A stretch of DNA of 6,734 bases from Candidatus Omnitrophota bacterium. Its GTDB lineage: Bacteria; Omnitrophota; Gorgyraeia; Zapsychrales; Zapsychraceae. How positions within the stretch are numbered: the first letter of the stretch is position 1; every line of letters begins with the position of its first letter. The notes under the pieces were generated by a model. That model worked only from the letters and a program-made list of their open reading frames with translations, had not been told where the DNA came from and ran no database searches. Below, piece by piece: positions 1-6,598 of the stretch. Made by a program: the position numbers and the translations under genes. Location: positions 1 through 6,734 of the forward strand of contig JAGQKQ010000100.1 in assembly GCA_020430005.1 (NCBI GenBank), written 5' to 3'.

Positions 1-693
1 TTTATTGTTCAATCTACAGTGGCAACAAAGAAACATGTCTCGAGTGAATACAAAATTGTTGATATTGAAAAACTTTGTAAGGCCTCAAAGATTCCAATCA
101 TCTTAGGAAACTGCGTGACTTATGATGTGGCGTTGGAATTGATGGAATGCGGTGCATCCGGATTGTTGGTTGGTATCGGACCGGGAGCGGCCTGTACAAC
201 ACGCGGGGTTTTAGGGATTGGTATTCCGCAAATTACATCAACGGTAGATTGTGCGGCTGCCCGTGATTATCACTTTAAACGGACCGGAAAATATGTTCCG
301 ATTATCACGGATGGAGGAATGCGAATCGGAGGAGAAATCTGTAAAGCTATAGCGGCCGGTGCCGATGCGTGTATGGTCGGTAGTGCGTTTGCGAAAGCGG
401 AAGAAGCTCCGGGACGCGGTTTTCATTGGGGGATGGCCACATCACACGCCAATCTTCCTCGAGGAACACGGGTTCAGGTTGGAACAAGCGGTACTCTTAA
501 AAACATTTTATTCGGGCCGGCCAAGGTGGATGATGGATCGCAAAACCTGGTTGGCGCGTTAAAGACATCGATGGGTTCATTGGGTGCGTCTAATATCCAA
601 GAAATGCATGATGTTGAAATAATTATTGCCCCGTCTATTCAGACTGAAGGTAAAGTTTTCCAAGTAGGACAGCGAGTCGGTATGGGCAAGTAA
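1..693 (+). CDS. guaB3: GuaB3-family IMP dehydrogenase, 3' part (start lies before the window)
   Basis: This is the C-terminal 230 residues of a TIM-barrel enzyme of the IMP dehydrogenase/GMP reductase superfamily. The reading frame is open from base 1, so the start is outside the window. The catalytic loop GIGPGAACTTRG is at local residues 58-69, and the nucleophilic Cys is residue 65 (bases 193-195). The phosphate-binding DGG is at 104-106 and the second GS pair is at 127-128. The segments APGRGFHWGMA (136-146), LPRGTRVQVGT (152-162) and LFGPAKVDDGSQN (170-182) are typical of the GuaB3 subfamily and not of classical GuaB. The protein ends in GMGK, as several relatives do. From family knowledge it oxidises IMP to XMP with NAD+ in the cytoplasm, the first committed step to GMP. 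GuaB3 proteins lack CBS domains, but the region where those would sit is not in view. guaA follows after 54 bases on the same strand, which supports an IMPDH role over GMP reductase. The subfamily assignment rests on remembered motifs. Confidence 0.88.
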   Translation, partial: FIVQSTVATKKHVSSEYKIVDIEKLCKASKIPIILGNCVTYDVALELMECGASGLLVGIGPGAACTTRGVLGIGIPQITSTVDCAAARDYHFKRTGKYVPIITDGGMRIGGEICKAIAAGADACMVGSAFAKAEEAPGRGFHWGMATSHANLPRGTRVQVGTSGTLKNILFGPAKVDDGSQNLVGALKTSMGSLGASNIQEMHDVEIIIAPSIQTEGKVFQVGQRVGMGK

Positions 694-747
694 CATGAGT
701 GTCTGCGGATGAAGGATAAACCGCGGCGCTAATAACAAGGTAGAAAA

Positions 748-2517
748 ATGGCACGAGCAGCAAAAAAAACGAAAGTTACAAAAAAAGTTACCAAGAAGAA
801 AACAGCAAAGAAATCTGTGAAAACAACAGCAAAGAAAAAAACAGCTAAAAAGCCGTTATTAAGTCCGGGTTTGAAAAGAAGAACAAAAACTTCTCCGAAA
901 AACCGTATCGGGCGTCTTCCTAAACTTAAAAAAGTTAAAGGCCGTCGTGCCGGCACAGTCAAGGTCCGGAAAATCCGCAATAAGGATATTATTGTTGTTC
1001 TGGATTTTGGTTCACAGTATACCCAGCTTATTGCCCGCCGTATCCGTGAAAATAAAGTTTACAGTAAAATTGTACCGTACAATATTAAACCCGAAGAAAT
1101 TCAGGAGTTAAAGCCGAAGGGAATTATATTGTCCGGCGGCCCTATGAGTGTTTATGACGAAGGGGCGCCTATGCCTAACGAAGAAATTTTCAAAATCGGT
1201 CTGCCGGTCTTGGGAATTTGTTACGGGATGCAGGTGATTAATCATGTTTTTGGTGGAAAGGTTCAGGGAAGTAAGGAGCGTGAATTCGGCCGCGCAGAAC
1301 TTTTCGTCGATAATAACAAAGATCTTTTTGCCAATCTTCCAGCTAATCTTACTTGCTGGATGAGTCATAGTGATGAAATTAAAACTTTACCGAAAGGTTT
1401 TATCAAACTAGGGCATACTCTTAATGCGTCTACAGCCGCGTTTGCAAATCGCAGTAAAAAGATTTATGGCGTGCAATTCCACCCTGAGGTTGTTCATACA
1501 CAAAGAGGAGACGAAGTCCTTAATAATTTTGTGTTCAGCATTTGCGGATGTCTGCCGCGCTGGACGATGGACAAATTTGTCAAGAATACCATTGCGCAAA
1601 TTAAAGAAAAAGTCGGCAAGAAGAAAGTTGTTCTGGGATTAAGCGGTGGAGTTGATTCTTCTGTGGCGGCTGTTTTAATTCAGCAGGCGATAGGCCGTAA
1701 ATTGCAATGTATTTTTGTCGACAATGGTCTTTTACGTAAGAACGAAGTGAACGCGGTAACACGTGCGTTTAAGGGTAATTTCAAAATGAACTTATCTGTT
1801 GTTGACGCGGAAAAATCTTTCTTAAAACGTCTGAAAGATATTGAAGATCCCGAAGAAAAACGGAAAATTATCGGGGATGAGTTTATCAATGTCTTCAGCG
1901 AAAAAGCTAAAAAAATTAAAAATGTCGGATTTCTGGCTCAAGGAACACTTTATCCCGACGTAATTGAATCTGTTTCACCGTTCGGCGGGCCTTCGGCTGT
2001 TATTAAAAGTCACCATAATGTTGGAGGACTTCCAAAGAATTTAAAATTTGAATTGATTGAGCCGTTCCGTGAATTGTTCAAAGATGAAGTTCGCGCTATC
2101 GGAAAGCATTTGGGTGTTCCTGATTCCATTCTTAAACGACAACCATTTCCGGGTCCTGGTTTGGCGATACGTATTTTGGGTGATGTAACCAAAGAACGTT
2201 TGGATATGTTACGTGAAGCGGATGAGCGTGTCCTGGAGGAAATTAAAAAAGCCGGCCTATACAACGATATATGGCAATCCTTTGCCGTTCTTCTTCCCGT
2301 TAAGACGGTTGGTGTTATGGGCGACGCGCGGACATATGAAAATGTGATTGCTGTACGTTGTGTCAGCAGTGTCGATGGAATGACGGCCGATTGGTCGCAG
2401 GTTCCATACGACATTATGGGAAGAATTTCCAATCGTATTATCAACGAAGTTCAGGGTGTTAACCGGGTTGTCTACGATATCAGCTCCAAACCACCGGCAA
2501 CGATCGAGTGGGAGTAA
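748..2517 (+). CDS. guaA: GMP synthase (glutamine-hydrolysing) with a Lys-rich N-terminal extension
   Basis: GuaA converts XMP to GMP, using ATP and ammonia released from glutamine, in the cytoplasm. The 589-residue protein has three expected parts. The class I glutamine amidotransferase domain (about 79-270) starts at IIVVLDFGSQYTQLIARRI and has nucleophile Cys158 in GICYG and His245/Glu247 in FHPE. The ATP-pyrophosphatase domain (about 275-460) has the P-loop SGGVDSS at 299-305. The C-terminal dimerisation domain (about 464-589) opens with RQPFPGPGLAIR and closes with KPPATIEWE, the canonical end. Typical GuaA is about 510-525 residues, and residues 79-589 alone give 511. The first 78 residues are therefore extra: 25 Lys, 9 Arg and no acidic residue before Asp80, with TAKK and VTKK repeats. 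The ATG at 748 has a modest AAGG site at 737-740. The next in-frame Met is residue 133, inside the glutaminase domain, and no good start sits at the domain border, so the extension is probably translated. It follows guaB3, likely in one operon. Confidence 0.97.
   Translation: MARAAKKTKVTKKVTKKKTAKKSVKTTAKKKTAKKPLLSPGLKRRTKTSPKNRIGRLPKLKKVKGRRAGTVKVRKIRNKDIIVVLDFGSQYTQLIARRIRENKVYSKIVPYNIKPEEIQELKPKGIILSGGPMSVYDEGAPMPNEEIFKIGLPVLGICYGMQVINHVFGGKVQGSKEREFGRAELFVDNNKDLFANLPANLTCWMSHSDEIKTLPKGFIKLGHTLNASTAAFANRSKKIYGVQFHPEVVHTQRGDEVLNNFVFSICGCLPRWTMDKFVKNTIAQIKEKVGKKKVVLGLSGGVDSSVAAVLIQQAIGRKLQCIFVDNGLLRKNEVNAVTRAFKGNFKMNLSVVDAEKSFLKRLKDIEDPEEKRKIIGDEFINVFSEKAKKIKNVGFLAQGTLYPDVIESVSPFGGPSAVIKSHHNVGGLPKNLKFELIEPFRELFKDEVRAIGKHLGVPDSILKRQPFPGPGLAIRILGDVTKERLDMLREADERVLEEIKKAGLYNDIWQSFAVLLPVKTVGVMGDARTYENVIAVRCVSSVDGMTADWSQVPYDIMGRISNRIINEVQGVNRVVYDISSKPPATIEWE
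767..852 (+). repeat. A-rich degenerate repeats encoding the Lys-rich tail of GuaA
   Basis: The sequence ACAGCAAAGAAA occurs at 802-813 and again at 826-837, 24 bases apart and so in frame. A degenerate copy, ACAGCTAAAAAG, is at 841-852. They encode TAKK units at residues 19-22, 27-30 and 32-35. Upstream, VTKK is repeated at residues 10-13 and 14-17. Runs of 8 A (762-769), 7 A (780-786) and 7 A (835-841) lie in or beside the block. The pattern resembles the Ala/Lys/Thr-rich tails of histone H1-like bacterial proteins, a composition that can arise by repeat expansion. It is a coding repeat inside guaA and not a separate gene. Confidence 0.7.
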
Positions 2518-2520
2518 AGT

Positions 2521-2545
2521 TTTTAAAGAAGCAAAATCTTTAAAA
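2521..2545 (+). terminator. Weak AT-rich hairpin just after guaA
   Basis: TTTTAAAGA (2521-2529) and TCTTTAAAA (2537-2545) form a perfect 9-bp inverted repeat around a 7-base loop, starting 4 bases after the guaA stop codon. The stem has only one G-C pair and no following T run, so it is a poor intrinsic terminator. It may only protect the 3' end of the message, or help the stronger palindromes downstream. Confidence 0.25.
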
Positions 2546-2552
2546 GTGATTT

Positions 2553-2633
2553 TGTCATTCTCGCGTAGGCGGGAATCTTGTAGTGTAATATAATTATTAA
2601 TAAGTCTGGATTCCTGCTTTCGCAGGAATGACA
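2553..2633. repeat. Paired palindromic repeat element (REP/MITE-like), 81 bp
   Basis: Two related palindromes face each other. The left one, ATTCTCGC-GTAG-GCGGGAAT (2557-2576), is an 8-bp stem with one G-T pair. The right one, ATTCCTGC-TTTC-GCAGGAAT (2610-2629), is a perfect 8-bp stem. The left unit and the reverse complement of the right unit match at about 20 of 25 positions, and the outer ends are TGTCA and TGACA, so the whole forms a long inverted repeat with an AT-rich centre (about 2578-2607). Sequences of the form GTCATTCC-palindrome-GGAATGAC are widespread dispersed repeats in many bacteria. Their spurious translation begins SFLRKQESR, which is what the minus strand gives here. There is no transposase and no clear target-site duplication. 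Sitting between guaA and dnaE, followed by CTTTTTAT (2636-2643), it could also end guaA transcription. Confidence 0.8.
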
Positions 2634-2646
2634 TGCTTTTTATAAT
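2618..2646 (+). promoter_or_regulatory. Possible dnaE promoter abutting the repeat element
   Basis: A perfect -10 hexamer, TATAAT, lies at 2641-2646, 49 bases before the dnaE start codon. At 17-base spacing the -35 position (2618-2623) reads TTTCGC, a poor match that falls in the loop and first stem base of the right palindrome. A start near 2653 would give a leader of about 43 bases. The -10 box is seen directly; the promoter assignment is inference, because TATAAT is common in AT-rich spacers. Confidence 0.35.
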
Positions 2647-2695
2647 TTCTCCACAGTATTTTCTTTTTTATTAACACAGCTTTTAATTCTCCACC

Positions 2696-5600
2696 ATGAA
2701 CCATTCTGATTTTATTCATCTTCGTGTTCATACCCAATACAGTCTCCTGGATGGAGCCTGCCGCGTTAAAGAACTAGTTAAAAAAGTCTCGGAATATCAA
2801 ATGCCTGCGGTCGCCATGACCGATAAAGGGAATATTTTTGGTGCGGTCGATTTTTATCAATCGGCGATGAATGCCAATCTCAAGCCGATTATTGGCGCGG
2901 ATGTTTATTTGCTTTTTCACGGATCCATGCAAGAGAAAAATCCTCAGCACAAAGGGGATATCGGTACGCTTGTACTCTATGCCCGGAATCAACAGGGTTA
3001 CCAGAATCTTCTCAAGATTATTTCCGCCGGATATTTACAGGGATTTTATTACACACCACGAATGGATAAAGAATTTTTATTTAAGCATTCGGACGGTTTA
3101 TTGTGTTTGTCGGATAATGCTCGTGGTGAAATCGGACGTCATCTTTTGATGGGGAACTTTAACGCGGCATTGAAGTCTGCTGATGAGTTCCGGCAAGTGT
3201 TCGGCCGGGAAAATTTCTACTTGGAAATTATGGATCACGGCCTGGAAGAAGAAAAGAAAGTTAATGACGGATTTCTTGAGATTTCGAAGCAGTTGAATAT
3301 CCCGCTCGTGGTTACCAATGATGTTCATTATTTAGAGCAGGACCAGGCGAGCGCTCATGAGATTTTATGGTGTATTCAACGGCAGACCACATTGGACGAT
3401 CCCAAACGTGCGCGCTTACGCACCGATCAATATTATTTCAAAACTGTAGAGCAAATGAAAAAGGAATTCGCGTGGGTTCCCGAAGGCTTGTCCAACACCA
3501 TCGCGATTATGGAAAAATGTGATTTAAAAATGGATTTTGATCAAATCCATCTGCCCCGTTTTGACCCGCCTGACCAAAAAACCAAAGAAGATTATTTCAG
3601 CGAATTGTGTGAAGAAGGATTAACGCGTCGCTATGGAGACGCCCCGACGCAGGAAGTGCGCGACCGTTTAACCCACGAAATTCAGATTATCCAGAAAATG
3701 GGGTTTGTGAGCTATTTTCTGATCGTTTGGGACTTTATTAACTATGCCAAAAGTCAGGGAATTCCTGTCGGTCCGGGACGGGGTTCGGCCGCGGGAAGTC
3801 TGGTCAGTTATTTGTTGGGAATTACAGACCTTGATCCTCTTAAATATGATTTACTTTTTGAACGTTTCTTAAATCCTGACCGGGCGGGGATGCCGGATAT
3901 TGATATCGACTTTTGTTATGAGCGACGGGGCGAAGTTATTGATTATGTGACCAAGAAATACGGTGCACAAAACGTCGCGCAAATTATTACCTTCGGATCC
4001 ATGCAGGCCCGTGCGGCCATCCGCGATGTCGGACGCGTTTTAGGCGCGTCTTACGGAGAAGTCGATAAGATTGCTAAATTGGTGCCGAATGAGTTAGGAA
4101 TCACGATTGATAAAGCCCTGGATAAAGAACCGCAGCTCGAAAAACTGTGCGAAGAAGATAAAATGGCGAACCGTATTATTGAAACCGCCCGCGTCCTGGA
4201 AGGTTTAAACCGTCACGCGTCAACGCACGCCGCCGGTGTTGTAATTTCCGATAAATCGCTGGATGAATATGTTCCACTCTATCAACAAAGTGACGGGTCT
4301 ATCACCACCGGTTTTTCGATGAATGCCGTGGCTAAAATCGGTTTGTTAAAAATGGATTTTCTGGGCTTAAGAACACTGACCGTTATCAGCAAGGCCGTTA
4401 ACATTATCGCCAGAACCAAAGGTGTCGAACTGGACATGGGAAATGTTCCTTTGGAGGATCAGAAGACGTACGAAAATTTAAGCCAGGCCAATAGCTTTGG
4501 CGTGTTCCAGCTGGAAAGTGGCGGCATGCGCGAGCTTTTGAAAAAACTAAAGCCGAGTGTTTTTGAAGATTTAATTGCGGTGTTGGCCTTGTACCGTCCC
4601 GGCCCTATGGGTAGCGGGATGTTGGACGACTTTATCCAGCGCAAACGTGGTGACGTGGATATTAAATACGAACACAATGCGTTGGAACCGATTTTGAAAG
4701 AAACCTACGGGATTATGGTTTACCAGGAGCAGGTTATGAAAACGCCGGTTGCCCTGGCCGGATTTTCGCTTGTTCAGGCCGATCACCTTCGCCGTGCCAT
4801 GAGTAAGAAAATTGTATCGGTCATGGCTCAGATGCGGAAAGACTTCGTGGAGGGCTGTCAAAAAGTCAGCCACATGACATCCGAAAAGGCGAACTACCTT
4901 TTTGACTTGATCGATTATTTCTCCGGTTATGGTTTCAATAAAAGCCACTCCGCCGCGTATGCTTTTATTACTTATCAAACGGCCTATCTCAAGGCGAATT
5001 ATCCGGTTGAATTTATGACGGCGTTACTAACTTGTGAAAAGGATAACACCGAAAAAGTCGTTGAGTATGTCAAAGAATGTCATCATATGGGGCTGACGGT
5101 TGTACGTCCAAACGTGAACGTCTGCTTTAAAGAATTCCGGGTTGTGGATGAGCAAACCATTCTTTATGGTCTTTTGGCGGTCAAGAACGTAGGTGGTTCC
5201 GCGATCGATTCTATTGTAGAGAACCGTAAAGATGGTCCGTATAAATCGTTATACGATTTTTGTGAGCGGGTGGATTTGCGTTTGGTTAACCGGAAAGTGA
5301 TCGAGAGTTTAATCAAATGCGGAGCGATGGATGATTTTAAAGTTTATCGGTCCCAGTTAATGAAAATCCTGGAAAGGGCAATGGAGTTAGGGGCTAAATC
5401 CCAAAAAGAAAAAGCATCCGGCCAGGTTTCATTTTTTGATATGGATATCGATGTCGGCGGGTTTAATAAAGACATCGAGAACCTGCCGGATATCAAAGAG
5501 TGGCCGCAAAATCAGCTTTTAAGTTTTGAGAAGGACATTGTAGGTTTTTATATCAGCGGACATCCGTTGGCACATTATCAAGTTGAAATCAAAGAATTTA

Positions 5601-6136
5601 CGGATTATTCGACGAAGAATTTACAGCAGGCTATTGAAGGGGAAGATGTTAAGTTGGTTGGTCTGATTGAATATATTAAATTAACCAATACCCGAAAAAC
5701 CAATGAACGTATGGCCATTTTAAAAATTGAAGATATGGAGGGAGAGGTGGAAGCTGTTGTATTTCCATCTACTTACGCAAAGCTGACGGAGTATTTAACC
5801 GAAGGGGAAGTTGTTTTTGTGCGTGGTAAGGTTAACTATCGTGATGACGAAGCAAAACTTATTGTGGATGATATAAAGCATATTCATGACGTTTATAATT
5901 CTATTAAGTCCATTAATGTCGATTTGTCGTCCATGCATGAGGAAAAACTGGAGTATTTAAAGAAAAAACTTCTTAACTTTCCCGGTAGAGTTCCTGTATA
6001 TCTTAATGTGACAACGACTTCCAAAAAAGGGAAGCAAATTTTGGTAGGAGAAGATCTTTATGTCGCGCCAACGGAAAGTTTAATGAATGAAATAAAAAAC
6101 TTGATCGGTAAAGAGTACTTCTCCGTATCTTTTTAG
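2696..6136 (+). CDS. dnaE: DNA polymerase III alpha subunit
   Basis: This is the replicative C-family polymerase, which copies the chromosome within the Pol III holoenzyme. Its 1146 residues are the usual DnaE1 length. An N-terminal PHP domain (about 1-275) starts with HLRVHTQYSLLDG and includes NDVHY at 208-212. The catalytic palm holds GPGRGSAAGSLVSYLLGI (359-376), the aspartates Asp401 and Asp403 in PDIDIDF, and the third Asp554 in KMDFLGLRTL. Other family blocks are RHASTHAAGVVIS (506-518), FQLES (604-608), LYRPGPM (632-638) and FNKSHSAAYA (747-756). A helix-hairpin-helix/fingers region follows, then a likely beta-clamp-binding motif QVSFFD (910-915), an OB-fold at about 984-1065 and a C-terminal domain. 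The PHP metal site looks decayed: Arg10 and Lys44 replace expected His residues, so proofreading probably needs a separate DnaQ-like exonuclease. The ATG at 2696 fits the family start, but no Shine-Dalgarno sequence precedes it; the leader is pyrimidine-rich. Confidence 0.98.
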   Translation: MNHSDFIHLRVHTQYSLLDGACRVKELVKKVSEYQMPAVAMTDKGNIFGAVDFYQSAMNANLKPIIGADVYLLFHGSMQEKNPQHKGDIGTLVLYARNQQGYQNLLKIISAGYLQGFYYTPRMDKEFLFKHSDGLLCLSDNARGEIGRHLLMGNFNAALKSADEFRQVFGRENFYLEIMDHGLEEEKKVNDGFLEISKQLNIPLVVTNDVHYLEQDQASAHEILWCIQRQTTLDDPKRARLRTDQYYFKTVEQMKKEFAWVPEGLSNTIAIMEKCDLKMDFDQIHLPRFDPPDQKTKEDYFSELCEEGLTRRYGDAPTQEVRDRLTHEIQIIQKMGFVSYFLIVWDFINYAKSQGIPVGPGRGSAAGSLVSYLLGITDLDPLKYDLLFERFLNPDRAGMPDIDIDFCYERRGEVIDYVTKKYGAQNVAQIITFGSMQARAAIRDVGRVLGASYGEVDKIAKLVPNELGITIDKALDKEPQLEKLCEEDKMANRIIETARVLEGLNRHASTHAAGVVISDKSLDEYVPLYQQSDGSITTGFSMNAVAKIGLLKMDFLGLRTLTVISKAVNIIARTKGVELDMGNVPLEDQKTYENLSQANSFGVFQLESGGMRELLKKLKPSVFEDLIAVLALYRPGPMGSGMLDDFIQRKRGDVDIKYEHNALEPILKETYGIMVYQEQVMKTPVALAGFSLVQADHLRRAMSKKIVSVMAQMRKDFVEGCQKVSHMTSEKANYLFDLIDYFSGYGFNKSHSAAYAFITYQTAYLKANYPVEFMTALLTCEKDNTEKVVEYVKECHHMGLTVVRPNVNVCFKEFRVVDEQTILYGLLAVKNVGGSAIDSIVENRKDGPYKSLYDFCERVDLRLVNRKVIESLIKCGAMDDFKVYRSQLMKILERAMELGAKSQKEKASGQVSFFDMDIDVGGFNKDIENLPDIKEWPQNQLLSFEKDIVGFYISGHPLAHYQVEIKEFTDYSTKNLQQAIEGEDVKLVGLIEYIKLTNTRKTNERMAILKIEDMEGEVEAVVFPSTYAKLTEYLTEGEVVFVRGKVNYRDDEAKLIVDDIKHIHDVYNSIKSINVDLSSMHEEKLEYLKKKLLNFPGRVPVYLNVTTTSKKGKQILVGEDLYVAPTESLMNEIKNLIGKEYFSVSF

Positions 6137-6184
6137 CCCCAAAAATGACCTTTTTGTAACATCCTGATACCCTTAAATATTTGC

Positions 6185-6213
6185 TTGACACTGTAAAAGC
6201 CTGTTGCTACTAT
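6185..6213 (+). promoter_or_regulatory. Sigma-70-type promoter for the HU/IHF-family gene
   Basis: A consensus -35 TTGACA (6185-6190) and a -10 TACTAT (6208-6213, 4 of 6 consensus) are separated by exactly 17 bases, with an AT-rich stretch just upstream (6171-6182). Transcription would start near 6220, leaving a leader of only about 17 bases that is mostly ribosome binding site. It separates HU transcription from dnaE and suggests strong constitutive expression, as expected for an abundant nucleoid protein. Confidence 0.82.
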
Positions 6214-6223
6214 ACTTAGCATT

Positions 6224-6230
6224 AGGAGGT
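6224..6230 (+). promoter_or_regulatory. Strong Shine-Dalgarno site that fixes the HU start codon
   Basis: AGGAGGT lies 6 bases before the ATG at 6237 and is a near-perfect complement to the 16S rRNA tail. It decides the start. The longer in-frame alternative (TTG at 6204) lies inside the promoter, before the expected transcription start. Confidence 0.9.
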
Positions 6231-6236
6231 GAAGAA

Positions 6237-6509
6237 ATGACCAAAAAAGATATTGTTTTAAAAATCACTGATGCGACAGGGATTAAACAGGTCGATGTGA
6301 AGAAGATCGTTCAGAAGACATTTGACGTTATTGTGGAAAGTTTGATGCGTGACGAAAAGGTTGAGCTTCGTAACTTCGGTGTTTTCAAGATTAAAGAGCG
6401 AAGAGCGCGATTTGGACGGAATCCCAGAACTGGTGAAAGTGTCCCTGTTCCCCCTCGCAAAGTTGTCGTTTTCAAGCCAGGCTTGGAAATGAAACAAAAA
6501 ATCAAATAA
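6237..6509 (+). CDS. HU/IHF-family DNA-binding protein
   Basis: This 90-residue histone-like protein is the normal size for the HU/IHF family. Such proteins dimerise, bind the minor groove and bend DNA, organising the nucleoid. The N-terminal helices (about 3-40, MTKKDIVLKITDATGI...) form the dimer body. Then come the family signature VELRNFGVFKIKERRARFGRN (first residue Val42) and the beta arm with RNPRTG (61-66), whose Pro63 is the expected intercalating residue. The C-terminal strand and helix are RKVVVFKPGLEMKQKI (74-89). The phrase NPRTGE with VPPRKVVVFKPG is common to both HU and IHF-like members, so I leave the gene symbol blank. It has its own promoter and strong ribosome binding site after dnaE. 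I chose the ATG at 6237 because of the AGGAGGT site. The hisS start lies 127 bases downstream, past an AT-rich spacer and a hairpin. Confidence 0.95.
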   Translation: MTKKDIVLKITDATGIKQVDVKKIVQKTFDVIVESLMRDEKVELRNFGVFKIKERRARFGRNPRTGESVPVPPRKVVVFKPGLEMKQKIK

Positions 6510-6554
6510 TACGAAAATATTTTATAGCGGTCATGGTTACAGCCGCTCTCAGAT

Positions 6555-6597
6555 TTCATAAGTATATTATTTATATATATTTACGTATTCTATGAAT
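6555..6597 (+). promoter_or_regulatory. Very AT-rich spacer, possible hisS promoter region
   Basis: This stretch between the HU gene and hisS is almost entirely A and T, with alternating TATATATA. TATATT (6563-6568) and TATTCT (6586-6591) could serve as -10 boxes, but I find no convincing -35 partner at 16-18 bases. It is listed because the hisS leader needs either a promoter here or read-through from the HU gene. Confidence 0.22.
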
Positions 6598-6598
6598 A

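Noticed and set aside
709..732. Seven-codon open frame MKDKPRR between guaB3 and guaA
   Set aside because: It is too short to support as a leader peptide and lacks a ribosome binding site; the spacer otherwise shows only a CCGCGG palindrome and the guaA AAGG site.
2010..2444. Minus-strand open frame of 144 codons
   Set aside because: It lies entirely opposite conserved GuaA domains, has no ribosome binding site or family resemblance, and is a shadow of the guaA codon pattern.
2553..2633. CRISPR array or complete transposon
   Set aside because: There are only two palindromic units, in inverted orientation, with no regular spacers, no cas genes and no transposase.
2257..2634. Minus-strand open frame of 125 codons beginning SFLRKQESR
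   Set aside because: Its first 30 or so codons are translated palindromic repeat and the rest is antisense to the conserved 3' end of guaA. This kind of spurious protein is common where such repeats occur.
4571..4978. Minus-strand open frame of 135 codons inside dnaE
   Set aside because: It is fully antisense to the DnaE fingers region and has no recognisable motif or start signal.
6140..6156. CAAAAA-TGACC-TTTTTG hairpin after dnaE as a terminator
   Set aside because: The stem is 6 bp with a single C-G pair and no following T run, so it is too weak to call; dnaE transcripts may still end in this area.
6204..6236. Longer HU start at TTG 6204 (adds MLLYLALGGEE)
   Set aside because: The added codons overlap the -10 box and the Shine-Dalgarno sequence and precede the expected transcription start; AGGAGGT points to the ATG at 6237.
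6526..6547. AGCGG...CCGCT inverted repeat after the HU gene
   Set aside because: The stem is only 5 bp with a 12-base loop and no T run; the hairpin at 6599-6627 is much stronger.
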